Shown piece after piece: positions 33,366 to 42,670 of a DNA stretch of 64,000 nucleotides. The notes under the pieces are model-generated. The model worked only from the letters and a program-made list of their open reading frames with translations. It was not told the origin of the DNA and made no database searches. Every line of letters begins with the position of its first letter. Within the stretch, counting starts at the first letter, position 1. The stretch spans positions 62,001-126,000 of the forward strand of contig NZ_CP049109.1 in assembly GCF_011057975.1 (NCBI RefSeq), in the 5' to 3' direction. A program made the translations under genes and the position numbers. Source of the stretch: Sphingosinithalassobacter tenebrarum. Its GTDB lineage: Bacteria; Pseudomonadota; Alphaproteobacteria; Sphingomonadales; Sphingomonadaceae.

Positions 33366-36119
33366 ATGACAATGCGTATGCTGATCGACGCACGCCACCG
33401 GGAGGAGACCCGGGTGGCCGTCGTCAAGGGACACCGAATCGAGGAGTTTGATTTCGAAAGCGCCGAGCGCAAGCAGCTCAAGGGCAATATCTATCTGGCG
33501 AAAGTAACCCGCGTCGAACCGTCGCTGCAGGCGGCGTTCGTCGACTATGGCGGCAATCGCCACGGCTTCCTCGCCTTTTCCGAAATCCACCCCGATTATT
33601 ACCAGATTCCCAAGGAAGACCGCGACGCGCTGCTCGCCGAAGAGGCCGAGCATGCCGCGCAGGAAGCCGCGCTGCGCGCCGAAGAGGAAGTCGACGAGGA
33701 AGACGGCGCCGAAGGCGAAGTCGAAGTGCTCGAACGCCTCTCCGACGAGGATGAGGAAGCCGAGGACGGCGGCGAAGAGGAGGATGGCGAGGACGCCGAG
33801 GCTTCCGGGAACAAGAAGCGCCGCCGCGGCAAGAAGAAGGACAGCGCCGCCGACGAGCTGCGCAAGCGCCGCATGGACCTGCGCCGCCGCTACAAGATCC
33901 AGGACGTGATCCGCCGCCGTCAGGTGCTGCTCGTCCAGGTCGTCAAGGAAGAGCGCGGCAACAAGGGCGCCGCGCTGACCACCTATCTCAGCCTCGCCGG
34001 CCGCTATTGCGTGCTGATGCCCAACACCGCGCATGGCGGCGGCATTTCGCGCAAGATTTCGAACGCCGGCGACCGCAAGCGTTTGAAGACCATCATGTCG
34101 GAGCTCAAGCTGCCGCCGACGATGGGCTGCATCGTCCGCACCGCCGGACTTCAGCGCACCAAGACCGAGATCAAGCGCGATTTCGACTATCTCGCGCGAT
34201 TGTGGGACGAAATCCGCGAAGGCACGCTGAAGGCGACGGCGCCCGCGCTGATCTATGGCGACAGCGATCTGATCAAGCGCGCGATCCGCGACATCTATAA
34301 TCGCGAGATCGAGGAAGTGATCGTCGAGGGCGAGGAAGGCTATCGCCAGGCAAAGGACTTCATGAAGCTGCTCATGCCCAGCCATGCGCGGCGGGTGAAG
34401 CAATATGCCGACGCAGTGCCGCTGTTCCAGCGCAGCCATGTCGAGGATCAGCTGTCGGCGATGTATCACCCGGTCGTCCAGCTCAAATCGGGCGGCTATC
34501 TGGTGATCAACCCGACCGAGGCGCTGGTGTCGATCGACATCAACTCGGGCCGCTCAACCCGCGAGCATAATATCGAGCAGACCGCGACTGCGACCAACCT
34601 GGAAGCGGCGCAGGAAATCGCCCGCCAGCTGCGCCTGCGCGACATGGCGGGGCTCGTCGTCATCGACTTCATCGACATGGACCATTCGTCGAATGTCCGA
34701 AAGGTCGAGAAGGCGATGAAGGAAGCGCTCAAGAATGATCGTGCGCGCATCCAGGTCGGCCGGATCAGTGCCTTCGGCCTGATGGAAATGAGCCGCCAGC
34801 GGCTGCGCACCGGCGTTCTGGAAGCATCGACCGTCACTTGTTCGCATTGCGAAGGCACCGGCCTTGTCCGCACCGCCTCCTCGGCGGGGCTTTCGGCGCT
34901 GCGCCTGATCGAGGACGAGGCCGCGCGTGGACGCGGATCGCAACTCACGCTGCGTTCCAGCCAGGAAGCGGCCTTCTACGTCCTCAACAAGAAGCGCGCC
35001 GACATCGCCGAGATCGAGGAACGCTACGGCGTCAGTGTCGAAATCACGTCGGACGGCGAACTCGAAGGTGCGCGCATGTCGGTGGAAGCCTCCGGCCCGC
35101 CGCCCGCTCATGCGCCGCGCTTCGAGAAGCTCGCCGAGGAACCCGAAGAGGAAATCCTCGACATCGAAGAGGACGAAACCGAGGAAGAGGAAGCGCAGCA
35201 GGGATCGGACGACGGTTCGCGCAAGCGCCGCCGTCGCCGTCGCGGACGGCGCGGTCGCACGCGTACCAACGACCAGGCGATCGATCAGGAAACCGACGAT
35301 AACGGTGACGAGGGCGACGCTTCGGAGAACGGGGAAGGCGACACCGCCGAAGCCGATGACACCGAGAACGAAGCCTCCGACGAGAATGGCGAAGGCGCGC
35401 CGCGCAAACGCCGCCGTCGCGGTCGTCGCGGTGGCCGCCGCTCCAACGGTTCGGGCGAAACCACCGAAGAATCGAACGCCGATTCCGAACCCACCCAGGA
35501 TGCGACGGCGGAGCCGGAGCCGACTGTAGACGCCACGCCCCAGCCGGTTGCCGAATCCGCGGAAACGACCGAAGCCGAAACCCCGGCCGAGGAGAAGCCC
35601 AAGCGTCGCCGCCGCCCGAAGGCACGGCCCGCCGCCGAAACGGAGGCCGGTGACGCCGCCCAGGCGACTCCGACCGACGCCGCTCCGGCAGAAGCCGAGA
35701 CCGAAACGCCGGCCGCCGAAACCGAGGCGCCCGCAAAGCCCAAGCGCACGCGACGGAAAAAAGCCGATCCGGCCGCCGAAAACGCTGACGAAAGCCCGGC
35801 AGCGGCAGCCGAACCCGAAGCTCCGGCCAAACCGAAGCGGACGCGCCGCAAAAAGCCCGAACCCGCTGCGGGGCCTGCGGAAACCGGGACGGCCGAGCCC
35901 GCCGAAGCCGCAAAGCCCGAACCGGCGGAGACGGCATCCGAACCTGCTCCGGCGCCGGCAGAACCGGTCGTCGAGGAAGCAGCGCCGGAGCCCGCTCCCG
36001 AAGCGCCTGCCACGCCCGCGCAGCCCGAGCCGGTCGCGGCGCAGGCCGAGCAAGGCGCCGAGGACGACAGCGGCGAACCGCCGCGTCGCGGCTGGTGGCA
36101 ACGCACCTTCGGGGCCTGA
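33366..36119 (+). CDS. rne: Ribonuclease E
   Basis: A 917-residue endoribonuclease and degradosome scaffold. The N-terminal S1 domain (LKGNIYLAKVTRVEPSLQAAFVDYGGNRHGFLAF) is interrupted by an acidic, then basic insertion of roughly 100 residues (about 85-180) before its last strand. The catalytic core has SIDINSGRST (the metal-binding Asp region) and the zinc-link TCSHCEGTG. From about residue 570 the protein is disordered: Asp/Glu tracts, Arg-rich clusters (RKRRRRRRGRRGR) and long Pro/Ala/Glu repeats, ending in RRGWWQRTFGA, a likely partner-binding motif. ATG 33366 was chosen. Confidence 0.95.
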   Translation: MTMRMLIDARHREETRVAVVKGHRIEEFDFESAERKQLKGNIYLAKVTRVEPSLQAAFVDYGGNRHGFLAFSEIHPDYYQIPKEDRDALLAEEAEHAAQEAALRAEEEVDEEDGAEGEVEVLERLSDEDEEAEDGGEEEDGEDAEASGNKKRRRGKKKDSAADELRKRRMDLRRRYKIQDVIRRRQVLLVQVVKEERGNKGAALTTYLSLAGRYCVLMPNTAHGGGISRKISNAGDRKRLKTIMSELKLPPTMGCIVRTAGLQRTKTEIKRDFDYLARLWDEIREGTLKATAPALIYGDSDLIKRAIRDIYNREIEEVIVEGEEGYRQAKDFMKLLMPSHARRVKQYADAVPLFQRSHVEDQLSAMYHPVVQLKSGGYLVINPTEALVSIDINSGRSTREHNIEQTATATNLEAAQEIARQLRLRDMAGLVVIDFIDMDHSSNVRKVEKAMKEALKNDRARIQVGRISAFGLMEMSRQRLRTGVLEASTVTCSHCEGTGLVRTASSAGLSALRLIEDEAARGRGSQLTLRSSQEAAFYVLNKKRADIAEIEERYGVSVEITSDGELEGARMSVEASGPPPAHAPRFEKLAEEPEEEILDIEEDETEEEEAQQGSDDGSRKRRRRRRGRRGRTRTNDQAIDQETDDNGDEGDASENGEGDTAEADDTENEASDENGEGAPRKRRRRGRRGGRRSNGSGETTEESNADSEPTQDATAEPEPTVDATPQPVAESAETTEAETPAEEKPKRRRRPKARPAAETEAGDAAQATPTDAAPAEAETETPAAETEAPAKPKRTRRKKADPAAENADESPAAAAEPEAPAKPKRTRRKKPEPAAGPAETGTAEPAEAAKPEPAETASEPAPAPAEPVVEEAAPEPAPEAPATPAQPEPVAAQAEQGAEDDSGEPPRRGWWQRTFGA

Positions 36120-36136
36120 TCGGGGCAGCCATTCCT

Positions 36137-36171
36137 GCTGAAGCGCGGCCGGATACCGGACGCGCTTCAGC
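36137..36171 (+). other. Hairpin after rne
   Basis: GCTGAAGCGCG pairs perfectly with CGCGCTTCAGC over 11 bp, 18 bp after the rne stop. No T-run follows, so it may serve as an mRNA 3'-end stabiliser or a Rho-assisted end rather than an intrinsic terminator. Confidence 0.45.
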
Positions 36172-36241
36172 GGCGGTTCAGGGGGAAATCATAGGAGCCG
36201 AGCATCCGCGCATTGCCGCCGGACGCCGGGGGAGCGATACT

Positions 36242-37591
36242 ATGCCCATGAAACGCTTTGCCATGATCCTGGCGTGCCTGTGCCTGTTCGGGCTGGCGGC
36301 GCGCCCGGCATCGGCGCAGACGATGCTGCGCGACGCCGAAACCGAAGCGTTGCTCGCCGATATCTCGCGCCCGATCATCATCGCTGCGGGGCTGTCGCCC
36401 GACAATGTCCGCGTCGTGCTGCTGCAGGACAAGTCGATCAACGCCTTCGTCGCGGGCGGGCAAACCGTCTATATCCATTCCGGGCTGATCGACGCCGCCG
36501 ACAATCTCAACGAAGTGCAGGGCGTGATCGCCCATGAACTGGGGCATGTCGTCGGCGGGCATGTGCCGCTGCGCGGTGATGGCGGCGCGGGCAATATCTC
36601 GATCCTCAGCCTGGTGCTGGGCGCCGCGGCGATCGCCGCCGGATCGCCCGAAGCGGGCACCGGCATCCTGATGGCGGGCAATCGCGCGGCGCTGGGCAAG
36701 TATCTCGCCTTTTCGCGCAATCAGGAATCGGCGGCGGATGCCGCCGGCGCGCGCTTCCTCAATACAGCGGGCATCAATGGCGAAGGCATGATCACCTTCT
36801 TCCAGAAGCTGCAGAACATGGAATATCGCCTCGCCATTCCCCAGGACAACAGCTTCAATCGCACGCATCCGCTGAGCGGCGAGCGCATCAGCCATCTCGA
36901 GGGCGTGCTGCAAAGCGCGCCCGGCTGGCAGAAGCCGTCCGATCCGGCACTCGACCGGCGTTTCCGCCGCGTCCAGGCGAAACTGCGCGGCTTCGTCGAC
37001 GATCCGCAGCAGACGCTGCGCCAATATCCGGCGAGCGATCAGTCGGTCGAGGCGCATTATGCGCGCGCCTATGCTTATCACCTTTCCGGCTATCCGCGCG
37101 AAGCCGCGCGCGAAACCGAGGCATTGGTCGCCGGCGATCCCGAAGATCCCTATTTCCTCGAGTTGCAGGGCCAGATCATGCTCGAAGCGGGCGATCCGCG
37201 CGGCGCGCTCGGCCCGCTGCGCAAGGCGACCGAGCTGTCCAACAATCAGCCGCTGATCGCGACGACCTTCGGCCACGCGCTGATCGCGACCGAGGATCGG
37301 CAATATCTCGACGAGGCGGAAAAGGTGCTGCGCCTCGCCGTGGCGCATGATCGCGAGAACCCGTTTGCCTGGTATCAACTCGGCATGGTGTACGAGCAGA
37401 CCGGCGATCGCGCGCGTGCCGCGCTGGCCACGGCCGAGCGCGCGAGCATGACAGGCGACGCCGGGCTGGCGGCGATGAGCGCACGCGCGGCGCTGGCGGG
37501 ACTCGAGGAGAATACGCCCGACTGGCTTCGGGCGCAGGATATCCTGCTGGTTTCGCAAAACGCGCTCGAGGACCAGGAACGTGACAGGTGA
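36242..37591 (+). CDS. M48-family metalloprotease with TPR region, BepA-like
   Basis: A 449-residue exported protein: signal peptide with ASA cleavage near residue 25, M48 zinc protease domain with HELGH at 98-102 and the third ligand Glu in NQESAADAAG, then tetratricopeptide-like helical repeats from about 290. This is the architecture of BepA/YfgC, a periplasmic protease-chaperone that monitors outer-membrane protein assembly. GGGGGAG lies 7 bases before ATG 36242. The 3' end overlaps the next gene by 11 bp. Confidence 0.9.
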   Translation: MPMKRFAMILACLCLFGLAARPASAQTMLRDAETEALLADISRPIIIAAGLSPDNVRVVLLQDKSINAFVAGGQTVYIHSGLIDAADNLNEVQGVIAHELGHVVGGHVPLRGDGGAGNISILSLVLGAAAIAAGSPEAGTGILMAGNRAALGKYLAFSRNQESAADAAGARFLNTAGINGEGMITFFQKLQNMEYRLAIPQDNSFNRTHPLSGERISHLEGVLQSAPGWQKPSDPALDRRFRRVQAKLRGFVDDPQQTLRQYPASDQSVEAHYARAYAYHLSGYPREAARETEALVAGDPEDPYFLELQGQIMLEAGDPRGALGPLRKATELSNNQPLIATTFGHALIATEDRQYLDEAEKVLRLAVAHDRENPFAWYQLGMVYEQTGDRARAALATAERASMTGDAGLAAMSARAALAGLEENTPDWLRAQDILLVSQNALEDQERDR

Positions 37592-38360
37592 AGGAACGCA
37601 ATCTCCGATGATGCAGGCATTGGTCCGCAAACCCTGGCTTCTCGCAGTCGGCTTCGTACTGGCGGCGATGTTCGGCGCCGGAATCTATGCCACGGCGCAG
37701 GCCGTCGCGCCCGACACCATTCCCGCGCCGGAACGCGCGCGCATGGAAAAGGTGGTGCGCGATTACCTCCTCGAGCATCCCGAAATCCTGCCCCAGGCGA
37801 TGGAGCGGCTGCAACAGCGCCAGACCGCCAAGTCGATTGCCGACAATCGCAGCGCGGTATTCGATCCCTTCGCCGGCGCCTGGGCGGGCAATCCGCAAGG
37901 CGACGTGACCATTTCGGTCTATATGGACTATGCCTGCGGCTATTGCCGGGCGAGCCTGCCCGCGATCGACAAGCTGCTGAAAACCGACGGCAATGTCCGC
38001 ATCATTTATCGCGAATATCCGATATTGAGCGACCAGAGCGTCACCGCCGCGCGCTGGGCGCTCGCCGCGGCGGAACAGGACAGGTTCCGCGTATTCCACG
38101 ACGCGATGTTCGCGCAGGGCCAGCTCGACAGCGGCGCGATCGCCAGGGCCGCGCAACAGGCCGGGCTCGACCTCGCCCGCGCGCGCGCCGCGATCAACAG
38201 CGACCGTATCGAACAGGAATTGCGCGGCAATCACGCACTCGCGCGGTCGCTGGGCATCAGCGGCACCCCCGCCTGGGTGGTGGGCGATCGCCTCTATTCG
38301 GGCGCACTCGATTATTCGTCACTGAAAAGCGCGGTTTCGCTGGCACGACGGGAAAGCTGA
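37581..38360 (+). CDS. DsbA-family thiol:disulfide oxidoreductase
   Basis: A 259-residue protein with one N-terminal membrane anchor (about 18-42), placing the catalytic domain in the periplasm. A helical N-terminal segment (residues 50-85, PEILPQAMERLQQRQ) precedes the thioredoxin fold. The active site is Cys119-Gly-Tyr-Cys122 and the cis-Pro loop is GTPAW. This resembles the Com1/ScsC-like DsbA subgroup rather than classic DsbA. The start GTG 37581 has GAGGA upstream; ATG 37608 is an alternative. Overlap with the M48 gene suggests coupled expression of two envelope quality-control factors. Confidence 0.87.
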   Translation: MTGEGTQSPMMQALVRKPWLLAVGFVLAAMFGAGIYATAQAVAPDTIPAPERARMEKVVRDYLLEHPEILPQAMERLQQRQTAKSIADNRSAVFDPFAGAWAGNPQGDVTISVYMDYACGYCRASLPAIDKLLKTDGNVRIIYREYPILSDQSVTAARWALAAAEQDRFRVFHDAMFAQGQLDSGAIARAAQQAGLDLARARAAINSDRIEQELRGNHALARSLGISGTPAWVVGDRLYSGALDYSSLKSAVSLARRES

Positions 38361-38425
38361 CGCGCGGCTGCTTGTCGCTGTGCCGCCGCGTTCCTACCTG
38401 ATGGGTCCGGCTTCGCAGGGGCATC

Positions 38426-39352
38426 ATGGACAGCATTCTTTCGGTACGCGGGGTCGGCAAGACCTACTCGTCAGGACATCGCGCGCTCGATTCGGTTGAT
38501 CTCGATATCACCCGGGGCGAGATTTTCGCGCTGCTCGGGCCGAACGGCGCGGGCAAGACGACACTGATCAGCATCATCTGCGGCATCGTGACGCCCAGCA
38601 GCGGCACAATCCTGGTCGACGGACATGACGCGATCCGCGATCCGCGCGAGGCGCGCACCCGCATCGGGCTGGTCCCGCAGGAAACCGTGGTCGACATGTT
38701 CGAAACGGTCTGGTCCACCGTCCGCTTCAGCCGCGGCCTGTTCGGCAAGAAGATGGACAAGGCCTATTGCGAGCAGCTGCTCAAGGACCTTGCCCTGTGG
38801 GACAAGCGCGACAACCAGATCCGCGAGCTTTCCGGCGGGATGAAGCGCCGCGTGCTGATCGCCAAAGCGCTGAGCCACGAGCCCGACATCCTGTTCCTCG
38901 ACGAACCCACTGCGGGCGTCGACGTCTCGCTGCGCCGCGAGATGTGGAAGCTGGTGACGGGCCTGCGCGAACGCGGCACCACCATCATCCTGACCACCCA
39001 TTATATCGAGGAGGCCGAGGAAATGGCCGACCGGGTGGGCGTAATCGACAAGGGGCGGCTGCTGCTGGTCGAGGAGAAGGCCGCGCTGATGCACAAGCTG
39101 GGCAAGCGCGAGCTGACGCTGGCGTTGCAGGAGCCGATGGCGGCGCTGCCCGATGCGCTTGCCGACTGGCATCTCGCGCTCGAGGAAGAGGGGCATCGCC
39201 TGCGCTATACGTTCGACGCGCAGGCCGAACATACCGGCATCCCGTCGCTGCTGCGCAAGCTCGGCGAGCTCGATATCGGCTTCAAGGATCTGGAGACCGA
39301 AAAGTCGAGCCTCGAAGATATTTTCGTCGACCTGGTGGAGAAGGACCAGTGA
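38426..39352 (+). CDS. ABC-2 type exporter ATPase
   Basis: A 308-residue cytosolic ATPase. Walker [11 protein letters not shown]-loop LVPQET, signature LSGGMKRRV, Walker [13 protein letters not shown] and H-loop [14 protein letters not shown] are all present. The domain beyond residue 220 ends in [16 protein letters not shown], the usual DrrA/CcmA-like terminus. It pairs with the next gene's permease (4-bp GTGA overlap). This type exports drugs, polysaccharides or lipids; the substrate is unknown. Confidence 0.9.
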   Translation: MDSILSVRGVGKTYSSGHRALDSVDLDITRGEIFALLGPNGAGKTTLISIICGIVTPSSGTILVDGHDAIRDPREARTRIGLVPQETVVDMFETVWSTVRFSRGLFGKKMDKAYCEQLLKDLALWDKRDNQIRELSGGMKRRVLIAKALSHEPDILFLDEPTAGVDVSLRREMWKLVTGLRERGTTIILTTHYIEEAEEMADRVGVIDKGRLLLVEEKAALMHKLGKRELTLALQEPMAALPDALADWHLALEEEGHRLRYTFDAQAEHTGIPSLLRKLGELDIGFKDLETEKSSLEDIFVDLVEKDQ

Positions 39353-40119
39353 GAGGTTTCAACGGACGCGGCGTCCTTGCCATCTATCGATTCGAAATGG
39401 CGCGCGCCTTGCGGACCATCTGGCAGAGCCTGGCCGCGCCGGTGATCACCACATCGCTCTATTTCGTCGTCTTCGGCGGCGCGCTGGGGAGCCGCATCCA
39501 GAGCGTCGACGGGACCGATTACGCCGCCTTCATCGTGCCCGGGCTTATCATGCTCTCGCTGCTGCAACAGAGCATTTCCAATGCCTCGATCGGCATCTAC
39601 TTCCCCAAATTCACCGGCACGGTGTTCGAGCTGCTCTCGGCGCCGATATCGTCGATGGAAATGGTGCTCGGCTATGTCGGCGCGGCGGCGACCAAATCGA
39701 TGGTCATCGGCCTGGTCATCCTCGCCACGGCGTCCTTCTTCGTCGATCTGAACATCCACCACCCCTGGGCGGTGGCGCTGTTCCTGCTGCTCACCAGCTT
39801 CGCCTTCAGCCTGTTCGGCTTCATCCTCGGCATCTGGGCCAAGAATTTCGAGCAGCTCAATTTCGTGCCGGTGCTGGTGGTAACACCGCTCACCTTTCTC
39901 GGCGGCGCCTTCTATTCGATCGACATGCTGCCCGAACCCTGGCGGACGGTGAGCCTGTTCAACCCAGTGGTCTATCTGGTCAGCGGCTTTCGCTGGAGCT
40001 TCTTCGACAAGGGCGATGTCGATATCGCCGTCAGCCTCGCCTTCACCGGCGGCTTCCTGGCGCTGTGCCTCGCCATCATCGCCGTCATCTTCCGCACCGG
40101 TTGGAAGCTGAAGAACTAA
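39349..40119 (+). CDS. ABC-2 type exporter permease
   Basis: A 256-residue inner-membrane protein with six hydrophobic segments. Conserved features of the ABC-2 permease family include the N-terminal amphipathic helix [20 protein letters not shown], the [13 protein letters not shown] segment, and the late motif [21 protein letters not shown] followed by [15 protein letters not shown] 39349 overlaps the ATPase stop, so stoichiometric translation is likely. A GTCGAAG repeat and a hairpin follow. Confidence 0.88.
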   Translation: MRGFNGRGVLAIYRFEMARALRTIWQSLAAPVITTSLYFVVFGGALGSRIQSVDGTDYAAFIVPGLIMLSLLQQSISNASIGIYFPKFTGTVFELLSAPISSMEMVLGYVGAAATKSMVIGLVILATASFFVDLNIHHPWAVALFLLLTSFAFSLFGFILGIWAKNFEQLNFVPVLVVTPLTFLGGAFYSIDMLPEPWRTVSLFNPVVYLVSGFRWSFFDKGDVDIAVSLAFTGGFLALCLAIIAVIFRTGWKLKN

Positions 40120-40135
40120 CGGCCATTGCATACCC

Positions 40136-40222
40136 CCGTTCGGGCTGAGCCTGTCGAAGCCCTGTTCTTCTTTTCCAACGGAGCGAGGAAGGACGGCACT
40201 TCGACAAGCTCAGTGCAAACGG
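40136..40222. repeat. GTCGAAG-type repeat, copy at 40.1 kb
   Basis: Left arm CGGGCTGAGCCTGTCGAAGC and right arm ACTTCGACAAGCTCAGTGCA form an imperfect inverted repeat separated by about 38 bp. A very similar element lies at 58635-58723 and a degenerate one at 23893-23968. Confidence 0.8.
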
Positions 40223-40253
40223 AGGGAGCGGGATCACGAATCCCGCCCACGAC

Positions 40254-40283
40254 AAAGGCGAGCCCGCACGCGGACTCGCCTTT
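40254..40283. terminator. Terminator hairpin between permease and rpmG
   Basis: AAAGGCGAGCCCGC pairs with GCGGACTCGCCTTT (one mismatch) around a 2-base loop. The A/T ends make it usable in both directions between convergent genes. Confidence 0.65.
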
Positions 40284-40322
40284 CGTGACTCGCGCGAACC
40301 GCCCCGCCGGGCGGCAGGCCGA

Positions 40323-40490
40323 TTACTTGATCTTCGCTTCCTTGAACTCGACATGCTTGCGCACGACGGGATCATATTTGCGGAAGCTCAGCTTCTCGGT
40401 CTTGGTGCGCGGGTTCTTCTTGGTGACATAGAAGAAGCCCGTGCCTTCCGAGCTGACGAGCTTGATCTTCACGGTGGTCGGCTTGGCCAT
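40323..40490 (-). CDS. rpmG: 50S ribosomal protein L33
   Basis: A 55-residue basic protein: [20 protein letters not shown], then [20 protein letters not shown], ending in EFKEAKIK. This is the Cys-free L33 typical of alphaproteobacteria (no zinc-binding Cys pairs). ATG 40490 has AAGGA upstream. It is a single gene, divergent from the GDT1-like gene with a 228-bp gap that shows no other feature. Confidence 0.97.
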   Translation of the reverse strand: MAKPTTVKIKLVSSEGTGFFYVTKKNPRTKTEKLSFRKYDPVVRKHVEFKEAKIK

Positions 40491-40718
40491 GACCCAGATC
40501 CTTCGGGATTCGCTAAAAACAAAAAAGCGCAGCCCACGCGAGCGCGGCCGCTGCCAGAGGCGGGCGGATGCGCCAGCTGACGCCAAATGTCAAGCGACGG
40601 GCCATGTTTCACGCGGTTTTAACTGCGATCGACCAGTATTTCGCTACCCGATCCAAAGGAACCCCATGCGCCAACCGATCGAATCGGCCCGCGCGCCGAA
40701 CCGTCAGGACTGATTCGA

Positions 40719-41282
40719 GTGGAAGCGCTTGTCCCCGCCTTTATCGCGGCGCTGGTGATGCAGGTCGGCGATCGCGCGACCTGGCTGACGGCGCTGCTTG
40801 CCGATCGCTACGGGCGGCCGGTGCGAGTCGCGCTGGCGGCGACGCTCGCGCATGCCGCAGGCAACGCCCTGGCCGCGGCGGCGGGCGGCTGGATCGGGCC
40901 GATGCTGACTCCCAATGCGAAATCGCTGTTCCTGGCCTTGTCGCTCATCTTCGGCGGCGCCGTGCTGCTGTGGCGCGTGGCGCCGCCCGACCGGCTGGAG
41001 GGATGGAAGCTCGGCGCGTTTCTCACGCCGCTGCTCGGCATCTTCATCCTCGCGCTCGGCGATCCCACACAAAGCTTCACGCTCGCGCTCGCGGCGCGCA
41101 GCTATCCCTGGTTCGCATTCGCCGGAGCCGCGCTGGGGTCGATGACGGTCGCGTTCGCCGCCGCGATGCTGGGCGAGCTCGCCTGGCGCAAACTGCCACT
41201 GCGCTGGGTGCGCATCGCGCTGGGCAGCATCGGCATGATCGGCGGCGCCATATTGGCGCTTTCGGCGGTTCGACTGCTCTGA
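40719..41282 (+). CDS. GDT1/TMEM165 (UPF0016)-like membrane protein, variant motifs
   Basis: A 187-residue membrane protein with about six hydrophobic segments in two halves. UPF0016 cation (Mn2+/Ca2+) transporters carry E-x-G-D-K/R-T/S in each half. Here the first motif is QVGDRAT (residues 15-21) and the second ALGDPTQ (near 110), so both lose the leading Glu while Gly-Asp remains. The fold assignment is reasonable, the transport function uncertain. GTG 40719 is used, with AGGA 9 bases upstream. It is transcribed towards dps. Confidence 0.7.
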   Translation: MEALVPAFIAALVMQVGDRATWLTALLADRYGRPVRVALAATLAHAAGNALAAAAGGWIGPMLTPNAKSLFLALSLIFGGAVLLWRVAPPDRLEGWKLGAFLTPLLGIFILALGDPTQSFTLALAARSYPWFAFAGAALGSMTVAFAAAMLGELAWRKLPLRWVRIALGSIGMIGGAILALSAVRLL

Positions 41283-41418
41283 TTTCGCCGGCGGGTCCCG
41301 GTGGCTCGGTTCAATCAGCCAGTCGATTGCTGTCATAGGCATATTACGCATGCCCGCGAGGAGCGAAATCGCCTATTCAATCGTTCCAGATACGAACCGA
41401 GACACTGTGGAGGACATC

Positions 41419-41913
41419 ATGGCAGACACCGCTGCACTCGACACGCCGACCGATATCAACAGCAACGCGGCCAAGACGGTCGCGCAGGCGCTTAACGGCA
41501 TCCTGGCGGACAGCTTCACGCTGTATCTGAAAACCAAGAATTTTCACTGGCATGTCAGCGGACCGCATTTCCGCGACTATCATCTGATGCTCGACGAACA
41601 GGCCGGCGCAATTCTGGCGACGACCGACGTCATCGCCGAACGCGTGCGCAAGACGGGCAACACGACGCTGCGCTCAATCGGCGACATCGCGCGCCATCAG
41701 ACGATCAAGGACAATGACGCCGAATTCGTTTCGGCCGAGGACATGCTCAAGGAGCTTCGCGACGACAATCTGAAGCTCGTCGAAAAGCTGCGCGAGGCCA
41801 AGGACATTGCCGACGAGGCCAAGGATTACGGCTCCAGCGCCGAAATCGACGGCTGGATCGACGGCGCCGAGGAGCGCGCCTGGTTCCTGTTCGAAACCGC
41901 ACGCAAGGGCTGA
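41419..41913 (+). CDS. dps: Dps-family ferritin-like DNA-protection protein
   Basis: A 164-residue protein with the Dps ferroxidase signature KNFHWHVSGPHFRDYHLMLD and a four-helix bundle. Dps forms a 12-mer that oxidises and stores iron using peroxide and can coat DNA. The N-terminus is short and acidic with no Lys-rich tail, so direct DNA binding may be weak. ATG 41419 has GGAGG 6 bases upstream; an upstream in-frame ATG at 41350 is not favoured. A strong bidirectional hairpin follows the stop. Confidence 0.93.
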   Translation: MADTAALDTPTDINSNAAKTVAQALNGILADSFTLYLKTKNFHWHVSGPHFRDYHLMLDEQAGAILATTDVIAERVRKTGNTTLRSIGDIARHQTIKDNDAEFVSAEDMLKELRDDNLKLVEKLREAKDIADEAKDYGSSAEIDGWIDGAEERAWFLFETARKG

Positions 41914-41934
41914 TCGACACACCCCTGGCGAATG

Positions 41935-41972
41935 AAAGGCCGGGCGGGAGCAAATGCTTCCGCCCGGCCTTT
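41935..41972. terminator. Bidirectional terminator between dps and a secreted-protein gene
   Basis: AAAGGCCGGGCGGGAGCA pairs with TGCTTCCGCCCGGCCTTT (one mismatch) around a 2-base loop. Convergent genes on both sides. Confidence 0.8.
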
Positions 41973-41988
41973 GCCTGTCGAACCAGGC

Positions 41989-42315
41989 TTATTCGATTTC
42001 GGTGAGCTCGGTTTCCAGCTTGGCGAGCAGTTCGTCGGTGATCGCACCCTGCGAATAGGGCGCAAGCTGCTTGAGCGACATGGACTTGAACATGTCGTAG
42101 CTCTCATGCTCCGTCAGCCCGGGAATATTGGCGTCGAGCACTGCCTTCGCTTCGGCGTCCGCCACCAGTTCCTCGATCGGCGTGTCGGTGGAGAAGCGCG
42201 CTCCATCGGTAGCCGCTTCGGGCGTCGCCGATGCTGGCGCCGCGGCGTCCTGCGCATGTGCGCCCGGAATCGCGAAAAGCGCCGCCGCGCCGAGTGCAGG
42301 AAGCATCTTCTTCAT
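41989..42315 (-). CDS. Small periplasmic protein of unknown function
   Basis: A 108-residue protein with a signal peptide (MKKMLPALGAAALFAIPGAHA, cleavage near residue 21), an Ala-rich linker, and a conserved-looking helical domain (TPIEELVADAEAKAVLDANIPG, then FKSMSLKQLAPYS). This domain recurs in sphingomonad secreted proteins, but I know of no function. ATG 42315 has AAGGAG 7 bases upstream. It ends against the bidirectional terminator shared with dps. Confidence 0.75.
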   Translation of the reverse strand: MKKMLPALGAAALFAIPGAHAQDAAAPASATPEAATDGARFSTDTPIEELVADAEAKAVLDANIPGLTEHESYDMFKSMSLKQLAPYSQGAITDELLAKLETELTEIE

Positions 42316-42484
42316 CAAAATTCTCCTTGTTGCCGGTTAGGGCAGCGACCCGCTGCGACCCGCCCCGCTACACAGGAGAAATGTGACGGCGCGAAGGCGA
42401 GCGCCAATCCCGAGTTCCGGGGCACCGGCAGGAACCCTATCGCGTTGCAATCGCTTGATCCTTCGGACCTAGAGGAGAAACTCC

Positions 42485-42670
42485 ATGTTACGTTGGGCAC
42501 TGATTTTTCTGATCATCGGCGCCGTGCTGGCCGTTCTCGGCTTTGGCGGCATCGGCGGGACCTTCATCGGTATCGCCAAGATCCTGTTCTTCATCGCGAT
42601 CGCGCTGTTCGTGATCTTCCTCGTTCTCGGGCTGCTCGCGGGCAAGGGCGTCAAGGACAAGATCAGCTAG
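42485..42670 (+). CDS. DUF1328 (UPF0391) small membrane protein
   Basis: A 61-residue protein with two membrane segments (about 3-23 and 32-54) and the UPF0391 pattern [37 protein letters not shown]. Function is unknown; relatives such as YtjA are induced under stress. GAGGAGAAA precedes ATG 42485. Its 3' end overlaps the convergent phosphoesterase gene by 4 bp. Confidence 0.88.
   Translation: MLRWALIFLIIGAVLAVLGFGGIGGTFIGIAKILFFIAIALFVIFLVLGLLAGKGVKDKIS

Noticed and set aside
36137..36171. Hairpin after rne as an intrinsic terminator
   Set aside because: The stem is perfect, but the sequence after it is GC-rich with no T-run, so I list it only as a hairpin.
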